NCBI RefSeq assembly: GCF_004364555.1
Contig: NZ_SOAM01000003.1
Coordinates: 248,001-312,000 of the forward strand
Direction of reading: 5' to 3'
Length of the DNA stretch: 64,000 nucleotides
Source of the DNA: Amnibacterium kyonggiense
GTDB lineage: Bacteria > Actinomycetota > Actinomycetes > Actinomycetales > Microbacteriaceae
Under the pieces are notes generated by a model. The model was given only the letters and a program-made list of their open reading frames with translations, made no database searches and had not been told where the DNA came from. This document shows, one piece after another, positions 15,490 to 25,132 of this stretch (positions are counted from its first letter, which is position 1; each line of letters starts with the position of its first letter). The translations under genes were made by a program, and so were the position numbers.

Positions 15490-18400
15490 ATGCCGCCGTG
15501 GTCACTGGTCGTCGCGCAGCGGGGTGCGCGACGGCACGCCCGGCTCGTCGCCCTCGTGCTCGTCGTGCAGGTCGTCGCGGTGGCCCTGGCCTCCGCCTTC
15601 CCCGCGCTCCTCGCCGCCACCGAGCAGGGCGGGGTGCGGGAGGCGCTCGCCGGCGCGTCCGGCACCGGGATCACGATCGTCGCGGATCGCCCGACCGGCA
15701 CCGTCGCGCGCTCCGTCGACGCCGCGGGCCGGGCGGTCGACCGGCTGCTCGGGGACGCGGCGCACCCCTCCCCCGCGGTGGTGTCCGCGACCTCCGTGCT
15801 CGGCGAGGGGGCCGGCCCGCGCGGGACCGCCCGGCCGTACCTCGGCGAGGTGCCCGTCGGGACGATCCGCGTCGCCTCCGGCGCCTGGCCGTCGACGTCC
15901 ACGGCGGCCGGGGTCGTCGCGGTCGCGGTGCCGCGGAGCGCGGCGTCGTCGCTCGGCGTCGCTGTGGGCTCGACGCTGCCGCTCGAGGTGGACGGCACCG
16001 CGGTCCGGACCCGCGTGGCCGCGTTCTACGACGCGGTCGACCGCGGCGGCGAGACCTGGTCCGCCGACCTCCTGAGCGGCGCCGGCGAGGACCCGCAGCA
16101 CGTCGACCCCGCGAAGCCGTACGGCGCCCTGATCGACGTCGTCGGCCCGGTGCTGGTCCCCGCCGGCACGATCGACCGCCTCGGCGTCACGCCGAGCCGC
16201 GTCACGACGACCTCCGTGCCGAGCTTCACCGCGACGACGGTCGCCGGTTCGGAGGCGCTCGCGGGCCGCCTCGGCTCGATCGATCAGATCGTCGCCGTCG
16301 ACGCCGGGAGCGCCGCAGAGAACGTCACCGCGCGCACCCGGATCAGCCAGGCCGTCGACGGGGTGCTCGCGCAGGTGCTCATCACCCGGTCGGTCGCGGC
16401 GGTCGCCGGGCTCCTGCTGGTCGTCCTCGCCGTCGCCGTGCTGCTCCAGGCGGCCCTGCTGCTCGACGCGGCGCGCGACGCCGAGCGCGAGCTGCTCGTC
16501 GCGCGCGGTGCGACGCGGTCGCAGCTCGTCGGGCTCGCGACGTGGGAGGCCGTCGGCACCGCGGTCGTCGACGTCGCGCTCGGGGTGCCGCTCGGCGCGG
16601 TCGTCGCCTCCGTCGTCCGGGGCGCGCCGACCCCGCCGGCGGCCGGCTCGTGGGCGGCGGGCGTCGCGGTGGCGCTCGTCATCGTCGCCGTGCGGCTGCT
16701 CCCCCGGCTCCGGAACGAGGAGCGGGCGACGGGCCGCCAGGCGCGCACGACCGGGCTCATGCGCGCGGGCGGCGACCTCGTGCTCGTCGCGCTCGCCGCA
16801 GTGCTCGGCTGGCAGCTCGTCGTCCGGCGGGTCGACCCGACCGCCGGCATCGACCCGGTGCTCGTCGCGGCGCCGGCCGCGCTCGTGCTCGCCGGGGCGC
16901 TCGTCGCCGTCCGCCTCGTCCCCGTCGTCGGCCGTGTCGGGGAGGTCGCCGCGGCCCGGTCGCGCGGCGCGGTCGGCGGCCTCGTCGGGTGGGAGGTCAG
17001 CCGGCGCTCCTCCCGAGCGGTCGCCGCCGTGCTGCTCGTCGTGCTCGCCGTCGCCACGGGCGCGTTCGGCGCCATCGGCGAGGCGACGTGGCTGCAGTCA
17101 CAGCGCGACCAGGCCGCGCTCGCTGTCGGTGCACCCGTCCGCGTCCCCGCGTCCGGCGCTTCCGCAGCGCAGGCGGCGCTGCTGGCCCGCGGCGCTGCAG
17201 GGACGCCGCAGCCGTCCCTCCGCCGCCCGGCGGACGTCGGGCAGCGCGGCGCGGGCACGCAGGACTCGACGGCCGCGCTGAGCAGCGCGACCGTGCTCGG
17301 GCTCACCCCGACGGCCCGCGCGATGCTCGAGCGCGGCCCGCGCGCCGGGGAAGGCGGCGCCGCGGTCGAGCGGCTGCGCGCCGACCGCTCCCCCGCCGTC
17401 GGCGTCGCCCTGTCGGGGGCCGGGTTGACGCTGCGCGCGGTCGTCCGCGTCGGCGACGCGTCGACACCGATCGCCGGCGCGGAGGTCGCGGTGCGCGCGG
17501 TCCTCGAGGGCGGGGGCGACCTGCTCACGACGATCGCCCTCGGCTCGGCACCCGTCGACGGGGCGCCGCACGGCGTCGGCGCCCGCCTCCCTGCGAGCGG
17601 GCTCCGCCTCGTCGGGTTCCAGCTCGACGTGCTCGTCGCGGACCCCACCCGGTACCGCGGCAACGAGGCGGGGCTGCTGCCGCTCCGCGTGCTCCGCGTC
17701 GAGTCGGGTGACGCGGCGGTGGCGCTCCCGGCGGGATGGACGACCTCGGGCGCCACGGGCGACCTCCGGCGACGCCTGCAGATCCCGATCGAGGAGGACC
17801 TCCGCGAGAACCCCGTGTCGGCCACCGTCCTCGGCTGGGCACCGGTGACCGGAGTGCGGAGCGTGTGGACCCGCGGACTCGTGGACGAGGTGCAGGCGGA
17901 GCAGGGCGGCCTCTACGCCATCGTGGTCGGCGGGACCACCGTGCCGTGCGAGCTCACCGCCGTGACCACCCGCGTGCCCGGCAGCGGTGCGGGCCCGGCG
18001 AGCGCGCCCGCGGCAGACGTCGTGGTCGTCGACCAGCTCGCGCTCACCCGGTTCCTCGTCCAGTCCGGCGATGCGCAGCCGCTCGCCGATCAGTGGTGGG
18101 TCGACGTGGCGCCCGACCGGGCCGACGCCTACCTGGCCGCTCACCGCAGCAGCGGCGGCCGCGGCGCGGACGGCGCCGTCGCCCTCGCCGAGCGGCTGTC
18201 GACGGGTCCGCTGCGGCTCGCGACGACGCAGACCCTCCACCTGCTGCTCGTGGCGGCTGCGGCGCTCGGGCTGCTGGGGTTCGGCGTGGACGTCGCCGCC
18301 ACGCTCGGGGCGCGGCGGCGGGAGGCGGCGCAGCTGCGGGCGATCGGCCTGCGCCGCGGCGTGCTCGAGCGCCTGCTCGCGGTCGAGGCGACTGCGCGCG

Positions 18401-18645
18401 CGGCGCTCGGGGCGCTCGTCGGCGTCGTGCTCGGGATCGGGCTCGGCGCCCTCGCCGCACCGCGTCTCGTCGTCGGCCAGGACGGCGGGAGGCCGGTGCC
18501 GTCACCCGTCGTCGTCCTGCCGACGGTCGAGCTCCTCGTGCTCGCGGTCGGCCTCGTCGTCGTCGCCGGAGTCGGGGCGCTGCTGATCGTCCGCACCTCC
18601 CGCGGTCTCGACCCCGCCGGGATCCTGCGGGAGGGCGACGCATGA
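15490..18645 (+). CDS. FtsX-type ABC exporter permease, large
   Basis: 1051 residues. An N-terminal helix (about 20-42), a long extracellular domain (to about 295), then a first FtsX-like block of helices (about 300-480), a second extracellular domain, and a C-terminal FtsX-like three-helix block (about 915-1045, with RRREAAQLRAIGLRRG, the typical FtsX coupling segment). This is the duplicated layout of LolC/MacB-like exporters. It likely extrudes or releases envelope molecules, such as lipoproteins or peptides, powered by the ATPases downstream. GAAGG precedes ATG 15490. Its stop overlaps the next start by four bases (ATGA). Confidence 0.85.
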   Translation: MPPWSLVVAQRGARRHARLVALVLVVQVVAVALASAFPALLAATEQGGVREALAGASGTGITIVADRPTGTVARSVDAAGRAVDRLLGDAAHPSPAVVSATSVLGEGAGPRGTARPYLGEVPVGTIRVASGAWPSTSTAAGVVAVAVPRSAASSLGVAVGSTLPLEVDGTAVRTRVAAFYDAVDRGGETWSADLLSGAGEDPQHVDPAKPYGALIDVVGPVLVPAGTIDRLGVTPSRVTTTSVPSFTATTVAGSEALAGRLGSIDQIVAVDAGSAAENVTARTRISQAVDGVLAQVLITRSVAAVAGLLLVVLAVAVLLQAALLLDAARDAERELLVARGATRSQLVGLATWEAVGTAVVDVALGVPLGAVVASVVRGAPTPPAAGSWAAGVAVALVIVAVRLLPRLRNEERATGRQARTTGLMRAGGDLVLVALAAVLGWQLVVRRVDPTAGIDPVLVAAPAALVLAGALVAVRLVPVVGRVGEVAAARSRGAVGGLVGWEVSRRSSRAVAAVLLVVLAVATGAFGAIGEATWLQSQRDQAALAVGAPVRVPASGASAAQAALLARGAAGTPQPSLRRPADVGQRGAGTQDSTAALSSATVLGLTPTARAMLERGPRAGEGGAAVERLRADRSPAVGVALSGAGLTLRAVVRVGDASTPIAGAEVAVRAVLEGGGDLLTTIALGSAPVDGAPHGVGARLPASGLRLVGFQLDVLVADPTRYRGNEAGLLPLRVLRVESGDAAVALPAGWTTSGATGDLRRRLQIPIEEDLRENPVSATVLGWAPVTGVRSVWTRGLVDEVQAEQGGLYAIVVGGTTVPCELTAVTTRVPGSGAGPASAPAADVVVVDQLALTRFLVQSGDAQPLADQWWVDVAPDRADAYLAAHRSSGGRGADGAVALAERLSTGPLRLATTQTLHLLLVAAAALGLLGFGVDVAATLGARRREAAQLRAIGLRRGVLERLLAVEATARAALGALVGVVLGIGLGALAAPRLVVGQDGGRPVPSPVVVLPTVELLVLAVGLVVVAGVGALLIVRTSRGLDPAGILREGDA

Positions 18646-21296
18646 CGAACCTCCGGTTCCTCCTGCGGCTCCAGGGGCGCCTCGTCCGGCGCGACGCCCC
18701 CGTGCTGGTCGCGTTCGCGCTGCTCGCGCTCGTCGCGCTGCTCTGCGCGTCGGCGGGTCCGCAGCTCCTCACCGCCGAGCTCGACGCCGCGACCCGGCAC
18801 GCCCTCGCCGCCGGCTCGAGCACGGACGTCGTCGTGCGGACGGGGGTCGGGAACGCGGCGCGCGGCACCGGTCGGTTCCTCGTCGCGCCGGAGCAGGTCG
18901 ACGCCCGCGCGGACGACCTCCGGTCCCGCTTGCCGGGCGCGCTCCGCGCCGCGACGCGGCCGCCGACCGCGGCCGTCGTCGGGCCCGACCAGCGCATCAC
19001 CGCCGACGACGCGCGACCGGCGCTGCAGAACGGTCCGGTCGGGGTGTCGATCGCCCTGATCCCCGACGCGCGGGCGATCCGCCTGCGGTCCGGCGCCCTC
19101 CCTGGTGCCGCAGCGCCCGGCGTCGTCGACGTCGTGCTCTCGCAGGCGGCCGCGGACGCCTCGTCGCTGCGGGTCGGCAGTGTCGCGGACCTCCCGCCGT
19201 CGTCGGAGCTGCTTCCCGGCGAGCGGCTGCGGATCCGCGTGACCGGCATCATCGACCGGGTCGGCGGCACGGCAGCATGGGCCGATCTCGGCCCGGTGTG
19301 GGAGCCGCGGCGGAACCGGAACGGCACCGCCGCGCCGCTGCAGATCGTCGCGCTCACGGATGCGGCGGGGCTCGGCAGCGCGACCGACGCGCTCGGGCCC
19401 TTCCCTGCGGTGCTCCGGCTCCGCGTACGGGCCGAGCGCCTGACCGCCGCCGAGGCGCACGTCGTCGCCCGGCAGGTCCGGGCGCTGCGGGCGAACCCGG
19501 ACCCGATCGTCGTGAGCGGTCAGGAGGCGCTCCGGGTCACGTCCTCCCTGCCCGAGGCGATCGCGCAGGCCGAGCAGGAGGCGCGGTCCGCGCGCGCCCA
19601 GTTCCTGCTGCTCACCGCGGGCGTGCTCGGCACCGCCGCCGTCGCCCTCGTGCTGCTCGGCGGGCTCGTCGCGGCGCGCCGGCGCGAGGTCGTCGACCTC
19701 CAGCGCGCGCGTGGCGCCTCGGTGCTCGGCGTCGCCCTGCCCGCCCTGCTCGAGTCCGCCGTCGTCGTCCTCGCCGCCGCGGTCGTCGCGGCGCTCGTCA
19801 CCCGCGCCGTCGGCGTCCCGGAGACGGCGGTGATCGGCGTGGTCGCGCTGCTCGCGACGCCCGTCGCGCTCGCGGCGCTCGCGGCGCGGGGTGCGGTCCG
19901 GCGCGCGCCCGCGAACCGCAGCGACCGGACGCGCGTCCGTCGCCTCCGCCGGACCCGCCGGGCGGCGTCGGAGGTCGGGCTGGTCGCGATCGCCGTCGTC
20001 GCGCTCCTCGTCCTCGACGCCGGCGCTGGCCTCGGCGGCGCGCAGCCGAACCCGCTCCTGCTCGTCGCCCCGCTGCTCCTCGCCGCCGCGACGACCCTGG
20101 TCGTCCTCCGGCTCGTGCCGCCGGTGCTGCGCGGGGTCGCGCTGCTCGCCAGGCGGTCCCGCGGCGTCGCGGGGATCCTCGTGAGCGCGCGGGCGGGGCG
20201 CCGCGGCGCCGCGCTGCCCGTGCTGGCGCTCTGCCTCGCCACCGGACTCGCGCTGAACGACGGCATGCTGCTCGCCTCCGTCGCCGCCGGGCAGGAGGCC
20301 GCTGCATGGGAGCGCATCGGCGCCGACGCCCGGACGAACGCGGCGGTGGACGTCGACCGCCTGCGCGCGCAGCCCGGGGTCCGGGCCGCGGCGGAGGTCG
20401 TGGAGATCCGCGGTACGAGCGTCGACCTGGCCACGACGAGCACGACCGCGACGCTGCTCGCCGTCGATCAGGGATTCTCCGCCGTCGTGGCGGCGGTCCC
20501 CGGCACGGCCGGCACGAACGCCCCGGTCCTGCGGCGGCTCGACGGGGCGACCGTCCTGCCCGTCGTGGTCGACCGGACGCTCGCGCGGCTCATGGTCGGC
20601 CGGACGCTGCGCCTGCGACTCGACTCCGGCACCGTCGCCGCGCGAGCCGTCGGCGTCCTCCCCGCCGACCTGCCCGGTGTCGCGCCCGGCCAGACGGTGG
20701 TCGCGGACCTCGCCGCCCTCCGGAGCCGCAGCGCCGACCCGGGGTCGACGCGGACGCTCGCCGTCGGACCCGGTGCGGGCGCCGCGCTGGCTGCCGCGAG
20801 CGCGTCCGGCTCGACCGTCACGACGCGGACCCGCCTGCTCGCCGAGCAGCGCGCGGCGCCGCTCGTCGCCGGGACGCGGCAGGCCACCCTGCTGGCCGCC
20901 GGCGCGCTGGCGCTCCTCGCCGCGGTCGCGCTCTCGACGGCGGTGCTCGCGGGTGCGCCGGAACGGCGGCGGACGCTCGCCCTGCTCCGGACGCTGGGCA
21001 TGCCGCGCCAGGCCGGGTGGTGGCTGCTGCTCGCGGACCTCCTGCCGCTCGTGCTCGGCGGCGTCGTCGGCGGTGCGGCGGTCGGCGTGCTCGCCGCGGC
21101 GGTGTTCGATCCGGTGCTGTCGCTCGCCGCGCTGACCGGCGGCCGCGCGGACCCGCCGGTCGTGCTGTCCGCCGGCGTCGCGGCGCTCGTGCTCGCCGGC
21201 CTGCTCGCCGTGCTCGGCGCGACGGTGGGCATCGAGCGGCTGACCTGGCGGCGCGACCGGTTCGACGAGGTGCTGCGAGCGGGAGGACGAGGATGA
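18642..21296 (+). CDS. FtsX-type ABC exporter permease, second
   Basis: 884 residues, related in layout to the preceding permease: N-terminal helix, extracellular domain, FtsX-like helices (about 320-480, with ARRREVVDLQRARGASVLGV), second extracellular domain, and C-terminal helices (about 750-870, with PERRRTLALLRTLGMPRQ). The pair probably forms a heterodimeric membrane core. ATG overlaps the stop of the first permease and its own stop overlaps the ATPase start, so the three genes are translationally coupled. Confidence 0.85.
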   Translation: MTNLRFLLRLQGRLVRRDAPVLVAFALLALVALLCASAGPQLLTAELDAATRHALAAGSSTDVVVRTGVGNAARGTGRFLVAPEQVDARADDLRSRLPGALRAATRPPTAAVVGPDQRITADDARPALQNGPVGVSIALIPDARAIRLRSGALPGAAAPGVVDVVLSQAAADASSLRVGSVADLPPSSELLPGERLRIRVTGIIDRVGGTAAWADLGPVWEPRRNRNGTAAPLQIVALTDAAGLGSATDALGPFPAVLRLRVRAERLTAAEAHVVARQVRALRANPDPIVVSGQEALRVTSSLPEAIAQAEQEARSARAQFLLLTAGVLGTAAVALVLLGGLVAARRREVVDLQRARGASVLGVALPALLESAVVVLAAAVVAALVTRAVGVPETAVIGVVALLATPVALAALAARGAVRRAPANRSDRTRVRRLRRTRRAASEVGLVAIAVVALLVLDAGAGLGGAQPNPLLLVAPLLLAAATTLVVLRLVPPVLRGVALLARRSRGVAGILVSARAGRRGAALPVLALCLATGLALNDGMLLASVAAGQEAAAWERIGADARTNAAVDVDRLRAQPGVRAAAEVVEIRGTSVDLATTSTTATLLAVDQGFSAVVAAVPGTAGTNAPVLRRLDGATVLPVVVDRTLARLMVGRTLRLRLDSGTVAARAVGVLPADLPGVAPGQTVVADLAALRSRSADPGSTRTLAVGPGAGAALAAASASGSTVTTRTRLLAEQRAAPLVAGTRQATLLAAGALALLAAVALSTAVLAGAPERRRTLALLRTLGMPRQAGWWLLLADLLPLVLGGVVGGAAVGVLAAAVFDPVLSLAALTGGRADPPVVLSAGVAALVLAGLLAVLGATVGIERLTWRRDRFDEVLRAGGRG

Positions 21297-22171
21297 CGGC
21301 GGAGTACGGCGCGGGAGCGCTGATCGTGTGCGACAGCCTGGTGCGGATCTACCAGACCGAGGACGTCGAGGTGCAGGCGCTGCAGGGCCTCGACCTGCTC
21401 GTCGACGAGGGCGAGCTCGTGGCGATCGTCGGGGCCTCGGGGTCCGGCAAGTCGACGCTCCTCGGGGTGCTGTCCGGGCTGGACGCCCCCACGGCCGGCC
21501 GCGCGCGGGTGGCGGACTGGGACCTGCTCGCGATGACCCCGAGGCAGCGGCTGCAGTACCGGCGCACGACGGTCGGGTTCGTGTGGCAGCAGACGGCGCG
21601 GAACCTCCTGCCCTTCCTCACGGCCGCCGAGAACGTCGAGCTGCCGATGGCGGTCGTCGGCGTGCGGCGCGGCGAGCGCGCCGGGCGGCCGATGGAGCTG
21701 CTCGACGCGCTGGGACTCGCGGACCGGGCGCACCGGCGGCCGGCGGAGCTCTCCGGCGGCGAGCAGCAGCGGGTCGCGATCGCGACGGCTCTCGCGAACC
21801 GACCGCGAGTCGTCTTCGCCGACGAGCCGACCGGCGAGCTCGACCGGGCGACGGGCGACGAGGTGTTCGCGGCGATCCGCGACGTGAACCGGACGCTCGG
21901 CACGACCGTCGTCATCGTGACCCACGACGCCGGCGTCGCGTCGCAGGTCCGGCGCACGGTGTCGATCCGCGACGGCCGCACCTCCACCGAGGTGCTGCGG
22001 ACCGATGCGGGCGACGCGGGTCGTGAGTACGCGCTGATCGACCGCGTCGGCCGCATGCAGGTCCCCGCCGCGTACCGCCGCGCGCTCGGCCTGCACGAGC
22101 GGGTGCGGCTCGAGCTCGAACCGGACCACCTCGGGGTCTGGGCGGACGACCGCGAGGAGGAGCGCCCGTGA
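21293..22171 (+). CDS. ABC exporter ATPase with AbrB-like C-terminal tail
   Basis: 292 residues. Residues 10-235 form a MacB/LolD-type ATPase: Walker A GASGSGKST, Q-loop WQQ, signature LSGGEQQRVAIA, Walker B VVFADEPTGELD and H-loop THD. Residues about 248-285 add IDRVGRMQVPAAYRRALGL and RVRLELEPD, which resemble a SpoVT/AbrB swapped-hairpin fold (the GR..P pattern followed by Leu-Gly and a beta strand). Such a tail is unusual on an exporter ATPase and may dimerise or bind DNA or partner. Overlaps both neighbours by four bases. Confidence 0.85.
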   Translation: MTAEYGAGALIVCDSLVRIYQTEDVEVQALQGLDLLVDEGELVAIVGASGSGKSTLLGVLSGLDAPTAGRARVADWDLLAMTPRQRLQYRRTTVGFVWQQTARNLLPFLTAAENVELPMAVVGVRRGERAGRPMELLDALGLADRAHRRPAELSGGEQQRVAIATALANRPRVVFADEPTGELDRATGDEVFAAIRDVNRTLGTTVVIVTHDAGVASQVRRTVSIRDGRTSTEVLRTDAGDAGREYALIDRVGRMQVPAAYRRALGLHERVRLELEPDHLGVWADDREEERP

Positions 22172-22839
22172 GCGTGATCGAGGTCGACGGGCTCAGCCGC
22201 ACGCTCGAGTCGCCGTCCGGCGCCGTGCACGCGCTCCAGGACGTGTCGTTCCGGGTGGAGGCCGGCGAGTTCGTCGCGCTGATCGGCCGCTCCGGCTCGG
22301 GCAAGACGACACTCTTGAACTGCCTCGGCGGCCTCGACCGGCCGACCGCTGGGAGGGTCGTCGTCGACGGCCGCGACCTCACCGAGCTCGACGACGACGG
22401 CCGCACCGACCTCCGCCGGGACGTCTTGGCGTTCGTGTTCCAGACCTTCGGCCTCGTCCCCGTGCTGTCGGCCGCGGAGAACGTGGAGCTGCCGCTCCGC
22501 CTCCGACGGGTCGCCGTCGCCGAGCGGCGCGACCGGGTCGCGGAGCTGCTCGAGCTCGTCGGCCTCGCGGACCACGCCCGCCAGCGCCCCGGCGAGCTCT
22601 CCGGCGGCCAGCAGCAGCGCGTCGCGATCGCCCGGGCGCTGGCCGCGTCGCCGGCCGTCCTCCTCGCGGACGAGCCGACCGGGCAGCTCGACGCGGAGAC
22701 CGGCGCGCAGATCCTCGCGCTCCTCCGCGACCTGTCCCGCTCGACCGGGATGACGATGCTCGTCTCGACCCACGACCCGAGCGTGCGCGACCGCGCGGAC
22801 CGCGTCCTCGAGCTCCAGGACGGCCGCCTCCTGGCCTGA
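22168..22839 (+). CDS. ABC exporter ATPase, LolD/MacB type
   Basis: 223 residues, a compact ATPase with all motifs: Walker A GRSGSGKTT, Q-loop FQTFGL, signature LSGGQQQRVAIARAL, Walker B VLLADEPTGQLD, and H-loop STHDPS. It lacks the extra tail of its neighbour. GTG 22168 overlaps the preceding stop (GTGA). With the preceding ATPase it could make a heterodimer matching the two permeases, or two exporters could share one operon. Family-B palindrome follows its stop. Confidence 0.9.
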   Translation: MSVIEVDGLSRTLESPSGAVHALQDVSFRVEAGEFVALIGRSGSGKTTLLNCLGGLDRPTAGRVVVDGRDLTELDDDGRTDLRRDVLAFVFQTFGLVPVLSAAENVELPLRLRRVAVAERRDRVAELLELVGLADHARQRPGELSGGQQQRVAIARALAASPAVLLADEPTGQLDAETGAQILALLRDLSRSTGMTMLVSTHDPSVRDRADRVLELQDGRLLA

Positions 22840-22855
22840 CGCGCTCGTGCGGGGC

Positions 22856-22917
22856 GCGGACTTGCCACTTCTCGGCCACGACACGCCGCGCGTGGGGCCC
22901 AGAAGTGGCAAGGCCGC
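22856..22917. repeat. Palindromic repeat family B, copy 2
   Basis: 62 bases, same arms as copy 1 (GCGGACTTGCCACTTCTCGG start) and the same GACACGCCG loop core; two mismatches between arms. Sits between the ABC operon (ends 22839) and the convergent GH31 gene (ends 22940), where it could also terminate transcription from both sides. Confidence 0.85.
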
Positions 22918-22939
22918 GCTGTGAGCCGATGGGCGCGGG

Positions 22940-24958
22940 TCAGAGCGCGCCGATCAGCTCCGGGAGGGCGCCGTCGCGGGCGAAGACCGGGATCGAGTCG
23001 AGCGGCGCGGGCACGGTCACGGTCCGGCCGCCCTCGTGCTGCTCGCCCGAGCGGAGGTCGACCCAGGTCGCACCGGCGGGCAGGTGGACCTCCCGCTCGC
23101 GCGCGCCGAGCGCGGTGACCGGCGCGACGAGCAGGTCCGGCCCGAAGAGGTACTGATCGACCGCGGTCCACGCTGCGGGGTCCTCCGGGAACTCGTGGAA
23201 GAGGCCGCGCACCACGGGCTGGCCGGCGTCGTGCGCCTCCGCCATCAGCCCGCGCGTGACGGGCCGCAGCCGCTCGCGGAGGTGCAGGAGGCCCTCGAGG
23301 ATCCCGGTCGCCTCGTCGCCGAAGCTCCACACCTCGTTGTCGGCGCCGGTCGCGACCCGCCACGAGCCGTCCGCGGCGGTGACCGGCGATGACGGCTGCC
23401 GGTCGCCGTGCAGCCGCATGACCGGTGAGAACGCGCCGAACTGGAACCAGCGGATCAGCAGCTCGACGAAGTCGGGGTCCGAGCCGTCGCCGCCGTGGAA
23501 GCCGCCGATGTCGGTCGTGAACCACGGGATCCCGGCGACCCCGACGTGGATCGCAGCGGCGATCTGCCGCCGGAGGTCCGCGAAGGTCGAGTGGATGTCG
23601 CCCGACCACACGAGCGCGCCGTACCGCTGGCTGCCCGCCCAGGCGGTGCGCACGAGGTTGACGACGTCCTCCTGGCCCGCCGCCGACATCCCGTCGTGGA
23701 AGGCGCGTGAGAACAGCTGCGGGTAGACGTTGCCGACCCGCGCATTCGCACCGAGGTGGTACCGGTAGGCGTCGAAGTCGTAGACGCCGTACTCCGGCTC
23801 CGCCTCGTCCAGCCAGAACAGGCGCACGCCGCGATCGTGGTAGTTCCGCTTGCAGAGCGCCCAGACCGCCTCCCGCGCGCCCGGGTGGGTGACGTCGAGG
23901 TACATGGAGGGGCCGCCGAACGTCATCTGCACGTCCGTCCCTCGGTCCGCGGAGACGAGGTGGTTCGCCCGGCGGAAGGCGGCGAAGTTCTCCGAGTCGA
24001 CCGAGACCTGCGGCCACACCGACACCATCAGCTCGACGCCGAGCTCGTGGAGCTCCGCGATCATCGCGTCCGGATCCGGCCAGAACTCCTCGTCGAACCG
24101 GTAGTCGCCCATCTTCGGCCAGTGGAAGAAGTCCGCGACGATCACGTCGAGCGGCAGCCCGCGGCGGCGGTGCTCCCGCGCGACCTCGAGCAGCTGCTCC
24201 TGGTTCCAGTACCGCAGCTTGCACTGCCAGAACCCGAGCCCGTACTCCGGCATCATCGGCGCGTGCCCGGTCGCGTCCGCGTACGCGCTCGCGATCGCAC
24301 GCGGTGAGCCCGCCGCGGTGATCCAGTAGTCGATCTGGCCGGTCGTCTCCGCGGTCCACTCGGTGCGGTTGCGGCCGAACACGACCCTGCCGATCGCGGG
24401 CACGTGCCAGAGGAAGCCGTAGCCGGCGCTCGAGAGCACGAACGGCACGGAGGACTGCGAGTTGCGGTGCGCGAGCTCGAGCACGCGCCCCTTCAGGTCG
24501 AGAGCGTCCTGCTGGTAGACGCCCATGCCGACGAGCCGCTCGTCCGGGTCGGACTCGAACGAGGCGGTCGCGCGGAAGGAGTCGGTGCCGAGGACCGGAC
24601 GGAGGTCGCGGGCGCGCAGCTTCAGCGCTCCACCGGCGTCCAGCTCCTTGAGGAGCAGCCGTCCGTCCACGTCGAGGAAGGCGATGTCGCAGGTCGAGAC
24701 GGTGTACCCGAGCTGCCAGTCGAGGCCCTCGCGCTGCGTGACCACGACCCGGATCCGGCCGTTCTCGAGGGTCGCGACGTCCCCGTCGACCACGACGGCG
24801 GGCGTGCTCGGCGTCGGGTCGAGCAGCGCGAAGCGCGTGTCCTCCACGTCGCCCGCGGCGCTCGCGCGCACCCGCACGCTGTGCTCGCCCCAGGCGTCGA
24901 TCTGCACGACCTCGCCGTCCCCGGTCCAGCGGATCGAGGTCGGGGTGCTCGTGAACAT
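22940..24958 (-). CDS. Glycoside hydrolase family 31 (alpha-glucosidase/alpha-xylosidase)
   Basis: 672 residues. GH31 core: an N-terminal beta domain, the (beta/alpha)8 barrel from about 235 with VIVADFFHW, catalytic nucleophile Asp384 in FWLDEAEPE and acid/base Asp454 in WSGDIHSTF, then IPWFTTDIGGFHGG and RWFQFGAFSPVMRLHG, and a C-terminal beta domain. No signal peptide, so it is cytoplasmic and would act on imported oligosaccharides. The sub-specificity (glucosidase, xylosidase or sulfoquinovosidase-like) is not decidable by eye. GGAAGGA precedes ATG 24958. No sugar transporter is adjacent. Confidence 0.9.
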   Translation of the reverse strand: MFTSTPTSIRWTGDGEVVQIDAWGEHSVRVRASAAGDVEDTRFALLDPTPSTPAVVVDGDVATLENGRIRVVVTQREGLDWQLGYTVSTCDIAFLDVDGRLLLKELDAGGALKLRARDLRPVLGTDSFRATASFESDPDERLVGMGVYQQDALDLKGRVLELAHRNSQSSVPFVLSSAGYGFLWHVPAIGRVVFGRNRTEWTAETTGQIDYWITAAGSPRAIASAYADATGHAPMMPEYGLGFWQCKLRYWNQEQLLEVAREHRRRGLPLDVIVADFFHWPKMGDYRFDEEFWPDPDAMIAELHELGVELMVSVWPQVSVDSENFAAFRRANHLVSADRGTDVQMTFGGPSMYLDVTHPGAREAVWALCKRNYHDRGVRLFWLDEAEPEYGVYDFDAYRYHLGANARVGNVYPQLFSRAFHDGMSAAGQEDVVNLVRTAWAGSQRYGALVWSGDIHSTFADLRRQIAAAIHVGVAGIPWFTTDIGGFHGGDGSDPDFVELLIRWFQFGAFSPVMRLHGDRQPSSPVTAADGSWRVATGADNEVWSFGDEATGILEGLLHLRERLRPVTRGLMAEAHDAGQPVVRGLFHEFPEDPAAWTAVDQYLFGPDLLVAPVTALGAREREVHLPAGATWVDLRSGEQHEGGRTVTVPAPLDSIPVFARDGALPELIGAL

Positions 24959-25132
24959 CGGTGTCCTTCCGGCCGGAGGTCGTGGCGGGCCGCGGGTGTG
25001 ATGCGCGCTGCGCGATCCGGAGCGGTTCGAGCGTAGGGGTGGGATCGGACGCCCGACCTCCGACGGTCGCCCGCGGTGCCCGCGATCCCGACTCCCGGGC
25101 TGATCCAGCGGCCCGGCGTAGCGTGGCGACCC

